Below, one piece after another: positions 51,205-60,160 of a stretch of DNA of 64,000 bases. Position 1 is the stretch's first letter. Every line of letters starts with the position of its first letter. The notes below the pieces were generated by a model, which saw only the letters and a program-made list of their open reading frames with translations, was not told where the DNA came from and ran no database searches. The translations under genes and the position numbers were made by a program. The stretch spans positions 1 to 64,000 of the forward strand of contig CAILEM010000109.1 of assembly GCA_903833215.1 (NCBI GenBank). Direction: 5' to 3'. This stretch comes from an uncultured Armatimonadota bacterium. GTDB taxonomy: Bacteria > Armatimonadota > Fimbriimonadia > Fimbriimonadales > Fimbriimonadaceae.

Positions 51205-51687
51205 ATGCGACAAAGACCACATCGGTTAGCGCCGTCGTCTTATGTGGGACAAATTGCGATTTCGTTCACCGCTTGCGTCGAAGATCGCCGGAGAGCATTC
51301 CTACTCCATTCCGATATCGCACCGCTGCTATCGATAATGACTGAGGAATTTGGGAAATACCAATGTCGGATTCCGATCTACTGCTTCATGCCAGACCACC
51401 TGCACGTCATCTCGATGGGAATGACTCACCAATCGGATGGGAAGCGAGCGATGGATTCATTCAAGTCCAAGAGCGGTCTGTACTTGCGGAACTCAGGGGC
51501 GGAGTATCGATGGCAAACGGATTATTACGACCGCATCATCAGGCGGTCTGAGGAGTGGCGAAAGAAGGTCTTCTACGTATTCCAGAACCCGGTCCGAGCT
51601 GGAATCGTCGAGGACCCCTGGAATTACGCCCTTACTGGATCTATTGGCTACAGCCTAGAAGAGTTGATCCACGACGCTGCATGGTAA
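51205..51687 (+). CDS. REP-associated tyrosine transposase (RAYT, Y1/HUH family)
   Basis: A 160-residue single-domain transposase. The HUH metal motif is in CFMPDHLHVI (His-Leu-His), and the catalytic tyrosine region is YYDRIIRR, followed by VFYVFQNPVRAGIVEDPWNY, all typical of RAYTs. Such enzymes cleave single-stranded REP hairpins at a GTAG/GGAG-type tetranucleotide and are thought to spread REP sequences. REP copies flank it on both sides. The ATG at 51205 (MRQRPHRL) gives the usual N-terminus; one at 51196 is also open. All motifs look intact. Confidence 0.88.
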   Translation: MRQRPHRLAPSSYVGQIAISFTACVEDRRRAFLLHSDIAPLLSIMTEEFGKYQCRIPIYCFMPDHLHVISMGMTHQSDGKRAMDSFKSKSGLYLRNSGAEYRWQTDYYDRIIRRSEEWRKKVFYVFQNPVRAGIVEDPWNYALTGSIGYSLEELIHDAAW

Positions 51688-51743
51688 CGGTATTCGTCTG
51701 ATTTCGGATATGCGCTATCGTCGGTGTCATGTTCTCAAGGGGT

Positions 51744-52047
51744 GATGTCACCAGATATCGATCCGGACGACGCCACGGAGATGTTGACCACGGGTCTGGT
51801 CAGAATGCGTGATGTCAGTAATGTCACCGGATGTTGATCCGGACGACGCCACGGAGACGTCGACTACGGGGCTGGTCACAATGCGTGATGTCAGTGATGT
51901 CACCGGATGTTGATCCGGACGACGCCACGGAGACGTCGACTACGGGGCTGGTCACAATGCGTGATGTCAGTGATGTCACCAGATGTTGATCCGGACGACG
52001 CCACGGAGACGTTGACCACGCGTCTGGTCAGAATGCGTGATGTCAGC
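51744..52047 (+). repeat. Four tandem 76-bp REP units
   Basis: Units start (at GTCACC) at 51747, 51823, 51899 and 51975, an exact period of 76 bp. Each contains GATCCGGACGACGCCACGGA, then GACGTCGACTACGGGGCTGG or a variant with GTTGACCACG, then TCAGAATGCGTGATGTCAGT. The second and third units are nearly identical. The REP hairpin is inside each. There are no variable spacers, so it is not a CRISPR array. It lies between the two RAYT genes. Confidence 0.9.
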
Positions 52048-52090
52048 GTGCCTTGTCCAGAGAACGCATCGGAGGTGCCGGTCACATGGC

Positions 52091-52561
52091 TTAGTCGGGA
52101 GCGCCGGCGACCCAGAGGCCGGCGTATTCCTCGGGGTCGTCGGCTAGCTCTTGCTGGGTGGGAGACTCGAAGATTTCTTCCCAACGGACCTCGAGTTCGG
52201 ATTCATCTCGAATAATTCGGTCGTAGCTCTCCGCATAGAAAGGTGGAAATCGCTCACCGGATTTCTTGATGATCAACTTCCCTGTTTTGGTTTTGGCTTT
52301 CTCAACCACTTCAGAGAGCTCATACGGCTCGCCATTGGGGCTCTCAAGAACCTTGAAGATGAGGTCGGTGCGGTCGGGCAAAACGCACAAGATCAACAAC
52401 TCCCAGCGCCGACCGTCTGGCTTCACCAGGTTTCGAACAAGTAGATGCCGCTCGGCTTCGTCCAGGGACCGTCGATGTCGAAACGTGACAAAGTAGGTGA
52501 CGTCATCTGCGCGCCAATGAGGCAGTCGGCCTCGCCATATCGAGAAGTTCTTGAAGGCCAT
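52091..52561 (-). CDS. RAYT-like protein with degenerate HUH motif
   Basis: A 156-residue homologue of Y1 transposases. It keeps the N-terminal WRGRLPHWRADDVTYFVTFRHR segment, the ESYDRIIRDESEL region with the catalytic-type Tyr, and the late WEEIFESPTQQELADDPEEYAGLW segment. In the metal motif, where active enzymes have MPNHVHLL-like sequence, it has LPDRTDLIF, so both histidines are gone. It is unlikely to cut DNA but may still bind REP hairpins. It lies on the opposite side of the REP array from the intact copy and points toward it. Confidence 0.75.
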   Translation of the reverse strand: MAFKNFSIWRGRLPHWRADDVTYFVTFRHRRSLDEAERHLLVRNLVKPDGRRWELLILCVLPDRTDLIFKVLESPNGEPYELSEVVEKAKTKTGKLIIKKSGERFPPFYAESYDRIIRDESELEVRWEEIFESPTQQELADDPEEYAGLWVAGAPD

Positions 52562-52635
52562 TGGGAGGTGAAGCTGCGAAATGAACCTAGATTGTGAGGA
52601 AACTCACGCTCCCCTCGCAACAGCAAACCTTTGAA

Positions 52636-52977
52636 CTACGAAAGGGCCGCATCGCCGTGTTCGCCCGTCCGAATACGAATCGCATCCAGAATCTCGGTTA
52701 CAAAGATCTTTCCGTCACCAATTTCGCCGGTTTGGGTTGCTTTAATAATCGCGTCGACGGCTTCTTCAAGGTCGTCGTCCTTCACGACGACTTCGACATG
52801 CATCTTTGGGAGGAGATTAACGGCGTAGGTGCTACCCCGATATTTGTCGGTTCGGCCCATTTGCCGACCGTAACCCCTCACCTGACCACAACTCAATCCA
52901 GAAATTCCAGCATCCTCGAGGGCTTGCTTGACATCTTCCAGTTTGTTAACTCGAATAAAGGCTTCGATACGTTTCAT
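52636..52977 (-). CDS. PII nitrogen regulatory protein (GlnB/GlnK)
   Basis: A 113-residue PII protein. The T loop runs about residues 37-55 with the modifiable Tyr51 in GSTYAVN; MHVEVVVKDDDLEEAVDAII and TGEIGDGKIFV are the C-terminal signature. It binds ATP/ADP and 2-oxoglutarate and controls nitrogen metabolism enzymes or transporters. No amtB or glnD is next to it, so the target is unknown. The histidine kinase gene is divergent, 88 bp away. Confidence 0.95.
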   Translation of the reverse strand: MKRIEAFIRVNKLEDVKQALEDAGISGLSCGQVRGYGRQMGRTDKYRGSTYAVNLLPKMHVEVVVKDDDLEEAVDAIIKATQTGEIGDGKIFVTEILDAIRIRTGEHGDAALS

Positions 52978-53065
52978 GCGTTTGATGCGCGCTTCTTTGA
53001 GCGTCAGGTTAACATCGTACCCAGGGATGCGTCAGATTCCCCGTTCTATCCGTCCTCAGTGTTGA

Positions 53066-54313
53066 GTGGCACAACGATACGGTTTCTACGCACTAGGTCT
53101 CTGTTTCGGAGCGGCCGCATTTCTGGCTGTCTTGGCATTCCTGTGCCTGTTTCGTGTGATCGCCATACAACCTGCATTCGCGATGTTTTTTGCTGGCGTT
53201 TTGATGACCATCGTTGGACTGCAGGTCCAAGCGGGCATCAAAGCCGCAAGCGACCTCGCGATTCATCGTCAATCGCAGGCAGAACTGCTCCAGGCACAAC
53301 TTGAAGAGCAAAAAAACGCGGTTGACGCGATGGCAGATGGCCTTGAAATCGCGATTTTCATCTGCGATTCGCGCGCAATCATCCAGTATGCCAACCGGCG
53401 CGCCATTGAATTGTTTCGTTTCGATCAGCCAGTTGGGCGAAACGTCTTAGCGGTGACACTGTCTTACGACCTTGAGCAGTTGGTCCTTACTGGAGGCAAA
53501 ACCCGTAGCCCTCAGAATGCGGAAATCTCGTTCACCTACCCCGACGAGCGGGTGGGGCATGCCAAAGTCTGGTGCTCCGAAGAGAGTGGCGAGCGAGTAT
53601 TTCTTTCGGTCTACGAGATCACGGATCTCCGACGGCTAGAGCGGATTCGGCAGGACTTTGTCGCGAATGTCTCCCACGAGCTTCGAACACCTATGACTAT
53701 CATTCGCTCGATGGCGGAGACGATCGTCGACGACGAGACCGACCTTTCCGAGCGATCGATCAAGTACCTGAACAAGATCACCTCCGAAGTCGATCGTCTT
53801 TCGATGATCTCTCAGGACCTGTTGATCCTAAGCGCTGCCGAATCGAATCCGGTTCGCAAGCAGCGGTGTGACATCGCTGAAGTCTTCCGAACCGCTGTCC
53901 ACAACCTGGAGAAAAAAGCCACCGATAAGGGCCTCACGATGACCTTCGTTGGCCCCGAGCAGTGCATGGTCGAGGCGAATACTTCTCAGATGACTCAGGT
54001 TGCACTGAACCTCGTTGAAAATGCGATTAAGTACACCACCAGTGGAACGGTTAGTGTTGAGGTGACGCCGTCTGAGACAAACATAAATGTTGCGGTCACC
54101 GACACGGGGATTGGAATACCAAGTGATCAGATCAAGCGAGTGTTTGAGCGCTTTTATCGTGTCGATCGAGCCCGAAGCCGAGCGACAGGTGGCACTGGGT
54201 TGGGATTAAGCATCGTCAAGCACATCGTCGAGGCCCACGGCGGCACTGTCGCGGTCGACAGCGCCTTGAACCATGGATCAACGTTTACCGTTGAGTTGCC
54301 GATTGGAGATTGA
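53066..54313 (+). CDS. PhoR-like sensor histidine kinase
   Basis: A 415-residue kinase from GTG 53066. Two membrane helices with a very short periplasmic loop (residues about 8-28 and 31-56), a helical linker, a PAS domain (about 80-180, with ICDSRAIIQYANRRAIELF), HisKA with VANVSHELRTPMTIIRSMAETI and HATPase with NLVENAIKYT, DTGIGIP and GTGLGLSIVKHIVEAHGG. The layout is that of PhoR, the phosphate-sensing kinase, but no phoB or pst gene adjoins, so the signal is uncertain. It overlaps the convergent glycosidase-like gene by 29 bp. Confidence 0.88.
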   Translation: MAQRYGFYALGLCFGAAAFLAVLAFLCLFRVIAIQPAFAMFFAGVLMTIVGLQVQAGIKAASDLAIHRQSQAELLQAQLEEQKNAVDAMADGLEIAIFICDSRAIIQYANRRAIELFRFDQPVGRNVLAVTLSYDLEQLVLTGGKTRSPQNAEISFTYPDERVGHAKVWCSEESGERVFLSVYEITDLRRLERIRQDFVANVSHELRTPMTIIRSMAETIVDDETDLSERSIKYLNKITSEVDRLSMISQDLLILSAAESNPVRKQRCDIAEVFRTAVHNLEKKATDKGLTMTFVGPEQCMVEANTSQMTQVALNLVENAIKYTTSGTVSVEVTPSETNINVAVTDTGIGIPSDQIKRVFERFYRVDRARSRATGGTGLGLSIVKHIVEAHGGTVAVDSALNHGSTFTVELPIGD

Positions 54314-55769
54314 ACGTCTTTGCTTCACTCTGATTTCCAACGCGGTCAACCGCGGTTACTGAAATTTCCTCAGGCTTGATGGACGGATCAAGAGACAGCA
54401 CGAGACTATTGTTCGCTGTGACTCGTGGCTCCAACCAGCGTGTGGTTTTCACCCGAATCGTGTAGAAACGGACTGCCTGGTGATTTCCGGGATGGAGGCT
54501 GAGTTTCCATTTCCCATCTTCTGATTTGGCGATCTTCACATTCGGGACAGCAGGGCCCTGTGAGCCCAGCCAAGGCGATGCCGGGACGAGCGCTCGGTGC
54601 GCATACAATCCGTCGCCGAGTGAGGTCATCACGTGTTGGCGATTATCCAGGAAGACCTTCATGCTGAAATGGACTTCACCGGTGGAACCAGGACGCTCAC
54701 GAGTAAGGCTGATTTGATCCAGAATCTCCTTGAGATTCCAGGTCTTTCCTTCTTCAACTCCAAGCCGACTTGTATAGAGTCCGGGCCAGACGTGCCTACC
54801 CTTTACGTTCTGAGAAATCCACCAATCAAGCAAAACTGGATAACTCTGCGCCTTCTGGGCGATTGGCCAATAGAGCTGTGGCGAGATGTAGTCGCACCAA
54901 CCCTCGTTCAACCACTTTTTGCAGTCGGCATACAGTTCGCCGTATTGGTCGACCCCCGCTTTAATGCTTTCTGGAAAGCCAGGCCGATAGATTCCAAACG
55001 GGCTAATACCGAACTTCACCCAAGATTTTTCTGATTTGATGGTCTTGTACAAGTTCTCGACAAACTCGTCGACGTTATGTCGCCGCCAATCCGATTTGTC
55101 GAGCTTCCCACCGTGCGCCAAGTACCGACGGTAGCTGCCGGCGTCAGGAAACTCCTGGTTCTTCTCTGGATAGGGATAGAAGTAGTCGTCGATGTGAACG
55201 CCATCAATGTCATATCGATGGACAACGTCCCGAACGACGGCGAGGGAATGCTTTTGAACGGCAGGCTCACCGGGATCCAGCCAGAGATATCGGCCGTACT
55301 GCTTGACGATTTCGGGATGCACGTTCTTCAGGTGAGACTTGGCATAGGGTCCCTTCTGGGCAGGGTGCCCTGCTCGATAGGGGTTGAACCAGCAGTGCAA
55401 TTCAAGACCTCGTGCGTGAGCCTCCGTAACCGCAAATTCGAGGGGATCGTAATTCTGGTCAGGTGCCTTCCCTTGCTGACCAGTCAGGTATTCAGACCAT
55501 GGTTCGAGCTTCGAATTGTAAAGGGCGTCGCACGAGGGCCTGACCTGAAAAACGATGGCATTCAACTTGAGGGCCACTGCCGTATCCAGCAGCCGAATCA
55601 TTTCCGCTTTTTGTTGATCGGACGTCAAGTTCCGCCTGCTTGGCCAGTCGATATTGTCGACGGTGGCAACCCAAGCCGCCCGGAATTCACGCGGGATTTC
55701 GGGAGTTTCCTGAACCCGGCCCAAACCTAGAGAACCGATCAACGGCAGTGCGACCATCAGCGGGAGCAT
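54285..55769 (-). CDS. GHL10/DUF187 glycoside hydrolase-like protein
   Basis: A 494-residue secreted protein. A signal peptide (MLPLMVALPLIGSLGLG) is followed by the GHL10 TIM-barrel: EFRAAWVATVDNIDWPSRR, LKLNAIVFQVRPSCDALY, ARGLELHCWFNPYR, VHRYDIDGVHIDDYFYPYP and KFGISPFGIYRP are signature segments. A C-terminal beta domain (about 395-490) completes it. Relatives act on or near cell-wall or exopolysaccharide glycans. The 3' end overlaps the kinase gene by 29 bp, convergently. Confidence 0.88.
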   Translation of the reverse strand: MLPLMVALPLIGSLGLGRVQETPEIPREFRAAWVATVDNIDWPSRRNLTSDQQKAEMIRLLDTAVALKLNAIVFQVRPSCDALYNSKLEPWSEYLTGQQGKAPDQNYDPLEFAVTEAHARGLELHCWFNPYRAGHPAQKGPYAKSHLKNVHPEIVKQYGRYLWLDPGEPAVQKHSLAVVRDVVHRYDIDGVHIDDYFYPYPEKNQEFPDAGSYRRYLAHGGKLDKSDWRRHNVDEFVENLYKTIKSEKSWVKFGISPFGIYRPGFPESIKAGVDQYGELYADCKKWLNEGWCDYISPQLYWPIAQKAQSYPVLLDWWISQNVKGRHVWPGLYTSRLGVEEGKTWNLKEILDQISLTRERPGSTGEVHFSMKVFLDNRQHVMTSLGDGLYAHRALVPASPWLGSQGPAVPNVKIAKSEDGKWKLSLHPGNHQAVRFYTIRVKTTRWLEPRVTANNSLVLSLDPSIKPEEISVTAVDRVGNQSEAKTFNLQSATQR

Positions 55770-55829
55770 TCACGAATAATAGCCGTTTGCCAGCCGAAGT
55801 CGTCGTCCCAGCCTCTTATCAACTAATAA

Positions 55830-55856
55830 GGGCCATATCTGCTACAGATACGGCCC
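55830..55856. terminator. Hairpin between the yceI and glycosidase-like genes
   Basis: GGGCC-A-TATCTG and CAGATA-C-GGCCC pair with one mismatch around a 3-nt loop. The sequence beyond it on the minus strand is TTATTAG, only a weak T tract. It lies 20 bp past the stop of the minus-strand yceI gene, as expected of its terminator. Confidence 0.55.
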
Positions 55857-55876
55857 AAATCTCACCGTGCGTAAGG

Positions 55877-56422
55877 TTACGCAGTGACGGCTTGAATATC
55901 AAAGCTGAATTTGACGTCGTCCGAGATGAGGACGTGTCCGGTGTCCATCACAGAGTTGTACGAAAGGCCCCACTCTTTACGAGAGAGGACTCCAGAGCCG
56001 GTAGCGCCGCTTCGGGTATTGCCCCAAGGATCCTTGACGGGTGGGACTACTTCGACTTCAACGGTAAGCGGCTTAGATGTGCCAGCCAAGAGTAGATCCC
56101 CGGTTACGCTGTACTCTGCATCGCTCTTCTTGACGATAGTAGTGCTCTTGAATTCGATGGTGGGATTAGCTTCGACATTCAGGAAATCCGCAGATTTGAG
56201 GTGACCGTCGCGCTGCTCGTTGTTCGTGCTAATTGCCGAGACGTCGATGCTGAGTGAAAGGGATTCCAGTACGCCATCAGCGGTTTGGGCAGTTCCCGTG
56301 GTGGTTCCAAGAGAACCTTTCACAGTGAAAACTCCCATGTGCTTGACAGAGAAGTCGACGCTGGAGTGACTTGAATCCACATTCCAGGAAATAGGGCCGG
56401 AGTTAGTTGCGATGGTTGACAT
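55877..56422 (-). CDS. YceI family lipocalin-like protein
   Basis: A 181-residue protein with the YceI pattern: WNVDSSHSSVDFSVKHMGVFTVKG at the N-terminus, the AISTNNEQRDGHLKSADFLNVEANPTIEF segment, TGDLLLAGTSKPLTVEVEV and RSGATGSGVLSRKEWGL. The fold is an extended lipocalin that binds isoprenoid-like or other amphiphilic chains. There is no signal peptide, so this member appears cytoplasmic. Monocistronic. Confidence 0.92.
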   Translation of the reverse strand: MSTIATNSGPISWNVDSSHSSVDFSVKHMGVFTVKGSLGTTTGTAQTADGVLESLSLSIDVSAISTNNEQRDGHLKSADFLNVEANPTIEFKSTTIVKKSDAEYSVTGDLLLAGTSKPLTVEVEVVPPVKDPWGNTRSGATGSGVLSRKEWGLSYNSVMDTGHVLISDDVKFSFDIQAVTA

Positions 56423-56557
56423 GGTGTTCCGTATTCTACGCGCGGTATGGCTGGAATTTCCCGCCGAAAGTTCCCCAAATTGCCGACATGATTATCTCTT
56501 AATGTTTTAAGGTGAACCTATTGAGTGTCAATTCTGGTCAGAGAGTCATAATTGCTT

Positions 56558-57622
56558 ATGGCAACCTGGGGAGGATTGATCAATCGGTACGGCTTGAGGA
56601 TGGACATTTCCCATTCCGTTGAACCCGTTACGCTTTTTGAGGGAAATACACCGCTCATTCCCGCACCTCGACTTGGCGCGAAGATTGTCCCCGGCGGACA
56701 TCTGTATCTCAAGTATGAGGGCCTGAATCCGACCGGCTCGTTTAAAGATCGTGGAATGACTACCGCGATGACGCAGGCGGTTGCAGACGGGGCAAAAACG
56801 GTTATCTGTGCGAGCACGGGCAACACCGCAGCGTCAGCCGCTGCCTACGCCGCTCGTGCGGGCCTGAAGTGCGTCGTACTCGTTCCAGACGGCAAGATCG
56901 CTCTCGGAAAGCTTGCGGGTGCCATCGCCTATGGCGCGAACGTCATCACTGTCACGGGGTCTTTTGATGACGGGCTAAGAATGGTGCGAGAAGCCTCCGA
57001 ACGTGCCCCCATTGCCCTCGTGAATTCCGTCAATCCTGCGCGCCTTCAAGGTCAAAAGACGGCGGCTTGGGAAGTTACCGAGCAGCTTGGCAAGGTTCCC
57101 GACTGGCTGTGCCTTCCGGTGGGAAATGCGGGAAATATTACGGCCTATTGGCTAGGATTCTGCGAAGACGGGGAGATTCGGCCTCGTCTTCTTGGGGCTC
57201 AGGCAGCAGGTTCGGCTCCAATTGTTCTCGGCAAACGAGTCGACAACCCCGACACAAGGGCCACCGCCATTCGAATTGGGAATCCGGCACGCTGGGCAGA
57301 GGCGAACACGGCGCTCAAGGAATCAAATGGCACGATCTTGGCGGTCACTGATCATGAGATTTTTGATGCTTATCACATGCTCGCCGAAATCGAGGGAGTC
57401 TTCTGTGAACCCTCGTCAGCAACGGGAGTCGCAGGATTGTACAAGAGCGTCCAATCCGGCACCGTGGAAACCGAAGGCAAGACCTTTGTGTGCGTATTGA
57501 CTGGCCATGGACTGAAAGACCCCGACTCTGCCGTCATGAAGGCGCCTGAGATGGTTACGGTGCCACCGGACACAGATTCTCTTCTCAAGGCATTGGATCT
57601 CGCTACAGGAGCAAATATATGA
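56558..57622 (+). CDS. Threonine synthase
   Basis: A 354-residue PLP enzyme of the shorter threonine-synthase class. The PLP-binding Lys is in NPTGSFKDRGMT, ASTGNTAASAAAYAARAG binds the phosphate/substrate, and PVGNAGNITAYW is the glycine-rich loop. It converts O-phosphohomoserine to threonine. The ATG at 56558 is chosen over a TTG 6 nt upstream. The stop overlaps the thrB start by 4 bp (ATGA). Confidence 0.95.
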   Translation: MATWGGLINRYGLRMDISHSVEPVTLFEGNTPLIPAPRLGAKIVPGGHLYLKYEGLNPTGSFKDRGMTTAMTQAVADGAKTVICASTGNTAASAAAYAARAGLKCVVLVPDGKIALGKLAGAIAYGANVITVTGSFDDGLRMVREASERAPIALVNSVNPARLQGQKTAAWEVTEQLGKVPDWLCLPVGNAGNITAYWLGFCEDGEIRPRLLGAQAAGSAPIVLGKRVDNPDTRATAIRIGNPARWAEANTALKESNGTILAVTDHEIFDAYHMLAEIEGVFCEPSSATGVAGLYKSVQSGTVETEGKTFVCVLTGHGLKDPDSAVMKAPEMVTVPPDTDSLLKALDLATGANI

Positions 57623-58548
57623 TCCGCGTTCGCATTCCGGCTACCACTGCAAATCTCGGCCCTGGCTTTGACTGTATGGGGCTCGCTCTCGACTTGTGGA
57701 ACTCCTTCGAGCTTCACGTTGGCGAGGGTGACGGAATCGAGGTTGAGTCACACGGAGAAGGTGCCGCTCGCCTGCCGAGCGATTCCTCAAACTTGACCGC
57801 TGCCATTTTGCTGTCGGAACTCAAGTCGATGGGTATCCCAGCACCACGGCGATTTCGCATCGTTTGCCACAACACCATCCCATGTGCCAGCGGTCTCGGT
57901 TCCAGTTCCACTGCAACCTTGGCTGGTCTGATGTTTGCCCAAGCCATCGCTTTGGAATCGAAGATCCTCGACCCTGCAGCGATTGACTTCGATGGTGTCC
58001 TGGCTCGTGCTGTCGCCATAGAAGGGCATGGTGACAACGTCGCCCCAGCATTGCTCGGCGGATTCGTAATCGTTGTTCCCGATGAGACCGGTGTGTTGAC
58101 CCAGCGCATTCCTCACGTGCCGATGAAGACGGTCGTGTGTGTGCCGGACTTCGACTATCTCACCACCGACGCACGTAAGGCGCTCCCTCCGACTTACAGC
58201 AAGGCAGACGCGATCTTCAACATCGGTCGCGCAATGTTGGTTGCCGAGGCCCTCAGAATGGGTGATGACGATCTCCTTGCCCGAGCGATGAATGACCGAA
58301 TTCATGAGCCCTATCGAATGCCCTCGATACCTGGCGCCATACAAGCCAAGCAGGCGGCGATGGAATCGGGTGCGATCTGTGTGAGCCTCAGCGGAGCCGG
58401 TCCCGGTGTCATCTCCTTTGCGCGAAACGGATACGACCGAATTGGCAGAGCGATGAAGCAAGCCTTTGCAGACGCCGGTCTGTCATCCCGTTACTGGATC
58501 TTGGATGCAACGGATCAAGGTGCCCATGTAGGGCGCTTGCCGACGTAA
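57619..58548 (+). CDS. Homoserine kinase
   Basis: A 309-residue GHMP kinase. RIPATTANLGPGFDCMGLALDLW is the N-terminal signature, PCASGLGSSSTATLAGLM the ATP-binding loop, and SGAGPGVISFA the C-terminal motif. It phosphorylates homoserine, giving the substrate of threonine synthase encoded just upstream with translational overlap. The aspartokinase and dehydrogenase genes are not in the window. Confidence 0.96.
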   Translation: MIRVRIPATTANLGPGFDCMGLALDLWNSFELHVGEGDGIEVESHGEGAARLPSDSSNLTAAILLSELKSMGIPAPRRFRIVCHNTIPCASGLGSSSTATLAGLMFAQAIALESKILDPAAIDFDGVLARAVAIEGHGDNVAPALLGGFVIVVPDETGVLTQRIPHVPMKTVVCVPDFDYLTTDARKALPPTYSKADAIFNIGRAMLVAEALRMGDDDLLARAMNDRIHEPYRMPSIPGAIQAKQAAMESGAICVSLSGAGPGVISFARNGYDRIGRAMKQAFADAGLSSRYWILDATDQGAHVGRLPT

Positions 58549-58571
58549 CAGATCGCACCAAATTCAAACGT

Positions 58572-58605
58572 AAAAAAGCCGGCTTCGCAACAGCGCGATT
58601 CCGGC
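58572..58605 (-). terminator. Terminator of the tRNA-Gly transcript
   Basis: Read on the minus strand, a GCCGG/CCGGC stem closes a larger partly paired loop and is followed by a run of six T residues. It stands 20 bp past the tRNA 3' end and could also slow read-through from thrB on the other strand. Confidence 0.65.
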
Positions 58606-58625
58606 ATTAATACAATATAGAAACT

Positions 58626-58700
58626 TGGAGCGGGAGACGAGATTCGAACCCGCGACCTTCTCGTTGGCAACGAGAAGCTCTACCACTGAGCTACTCCCGC
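58626..58700 (-). tRNA. tRNA-Gly (anticodon GCC)
   Basis: On the minus strand the cloverleaf is clear: acceptor GCGGGAG/CTCCCGC, D arm GCTC-AGTGGTA-GAGC, anticodon arm TCTCG-TTGCCAA-CGAGA with anticodon GCC (reads GGC and GGU), T arm GCGGG-TTCGAAT-CTCGT (with a wobble), discriminator T and encoded CCA. Confidence 0.95.
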
Positions 58701-58862
58701 GTTACGGGTGATGTTATACCCCGCCTGTACCGTGAATGCAAGGAAAACAGATTCCTTGTCGCTCGATCTAGCGACTTTCGTAAATTTCAGGGTCCTAATG
58801 CAGGGTCAATGCTTTTTGAGCCACAAGCAACCGGTGAAGAATCGATCAGATAGACTCCAACT

Positions 58863-60155
58863 ATGATCCTTGACGCCACGCCATTCAATCTTGCCTCGGA
58901 GTTGGCGTTATCCGTGTATGGCAAAGTCCTTGATGCGGTCCGATCGGACCGCCTTGTCGAGGCGAGTTTGGAGCGGGTGGGGGATGCTCTGTTTGTTCAG
59001 GGCCGTCATATCGACTTAAGCCATTACGAACGGGTGTGGATTGCTGGATCAGGAAAGGCCTCAGTTCAAATGGCGGAGGCTGCGGCCCAGATTCTTGGAG
59101 AGAAGCTCTCTGGAGGGCTGATTATCACCAAGAGTGGTCAAGCGACGTCGATTCCCGCCATTACTGTTCTCGAGGCGTCCCATCCGATCCCCGACCAATC
59201 GTCGCTTGAAGCGGGTGCACAGATGTGGTCCTTTGCTCAGAAACTGGGTGAGCGAGATTTAGTGATCTACCTGCTATCGGGTGGCTCGTCCGCTCTGATG
59301 GAGAGCCTTCATGATTCGCTTTCGCTTGATGACTTGCAGCAGACCAATAGGGCTTTGCTCGCTTCTGGACTGGACATCAAAGCGATGAACCAGATTCGAT
59401 CAAAACTGTCTCGCGTGAAGGCAGGTGGGTTGGCGCGCGCATTTGACCCCGCGACCGTCATTGTAATGGTGCTGTCAGATGTCATCGGCAATGATTTGAA
59501 CGCCATTGGATCGGGACCTTTCATGCCAATTCCATTTTCAGACGTTTCCAACCCGGCTGGCTCGTCCCTCGATTTGCCGGCATCCGTTCGGCAAGCATTG
59601 GAAGCGGGGCAAGTCTTGCCTTCACCGAAACCACCCATAGAGCACTTCGTGATCGGAAGTGTCTCACTCGCCGTACACGCAGCGGCGGAGGCAGCAAGAT
59701 ATTTGGGCTTGACCCCACTTCCCTACGCTGATCCGCTCAAAGGGGAGGCTCGCGAGATGGCAGCCAAGATATGCCGCCACACCAAGGAGGCATCGATGGC
59801 GGAGTCCTGCATGATTTTTGGTGGCGAAACAACCATCAAGCTGCGTGGCAACGGAGTCGGAGGGCGCTGTCAAGAGATGGCAGCGGCAGCGGCTAAGCCT
59901 TTGAGTGGCATGAAGGATGTGTGTTTCTTGGCATGCGGCACCGACGGGTTCGATGGGCCCACCGATGCGGCTGGGGGCATCGTGGATCCGGGTTCGATGC
60001 GTAGAGCTGAATCCATTGGCGTACGCCTGCGGGATTGTTTGGCCAACAACGACTCTAACCGTTTCCTAAACGCTTGTGGTGGCTTGGTAAAAACCGGGCC
60101 AACTCACACCAACGTGAACGACCTGGTTCTGGTCGTCCATGCTGGAAATGAGTAG
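58863..60155 (+). CDS. Glycerate 2-kinase (GckA/MOFRL family)
   Basis: A 430-residue protein: VWIAGSGKASVQMAEAA near the N-terminus, EASHPIPDQSSLEAG, VIYLLSGGSSALME, NQIRSKLSRVKAGGLA and, in the C-terminal MOFRL half, IFGGETTIKLRGNGVGGRCQEMA and CGTDGFDGPTDAAGGIVD. It phosphorylates glycerate at C2 in the cytoplasm, feeding glyoxylate- or sugar-acid-derived carbon into glycolysis. No pathway partner adjoins. The first membrane-protein paralogue is convergent, 6 bp away. Confidence 0.92.
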   Translation: MILDATPFNLASELALSVYGKVLDAVRSDRLVEASLERVGDALFVQGRHIDLSHYERVWIAGSGKASVQMAEAAAQILGEKLSGGLIITKSGQATSIPAITVLEASHPIPDQSSLEAGAQMWSFAQKLGERDLVIYLLSGGSSALMESLHDSLSLDDLQQTNRALLASGLDIKAMNQIRSKLSRVKAGGLARAFDPATVIVMVLSDVIGNDLNAIGSGPFMPIPFSDVSNPAGSSLDLPASVRQALEAGQVLPSPKPPIEHFVIGSVSLAVHAAAEAARYLGLTPLPYADPLKGEAREMAAKICRHTKEASMAESCMIFGGETTIKLRGNGVGGRCQEMAAAAAKPLSGMKDVCFLACGTDGFDGPTDAAGGIVDPGSMRRAESIGVRLRDCLANNDSNRFLNACGGLVKTGPTHTNVNDLVLVVHAGNE

Positions 60156-60160
60156 TGAGG

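Noticed and set aside
51744-52047. Possible CRISPR array
   Set aside because: The period is 76 bp with the whole unit repeated; there are no unique spacers between short repeats and no cas genes.
52594-53304. A 236-codon plus-strand frame over the PII gene and kinase start
   Set aside because: It overlaps a complete glnB-type gene on the other strand and the start of the histidine kinase; composition is not protein-like.
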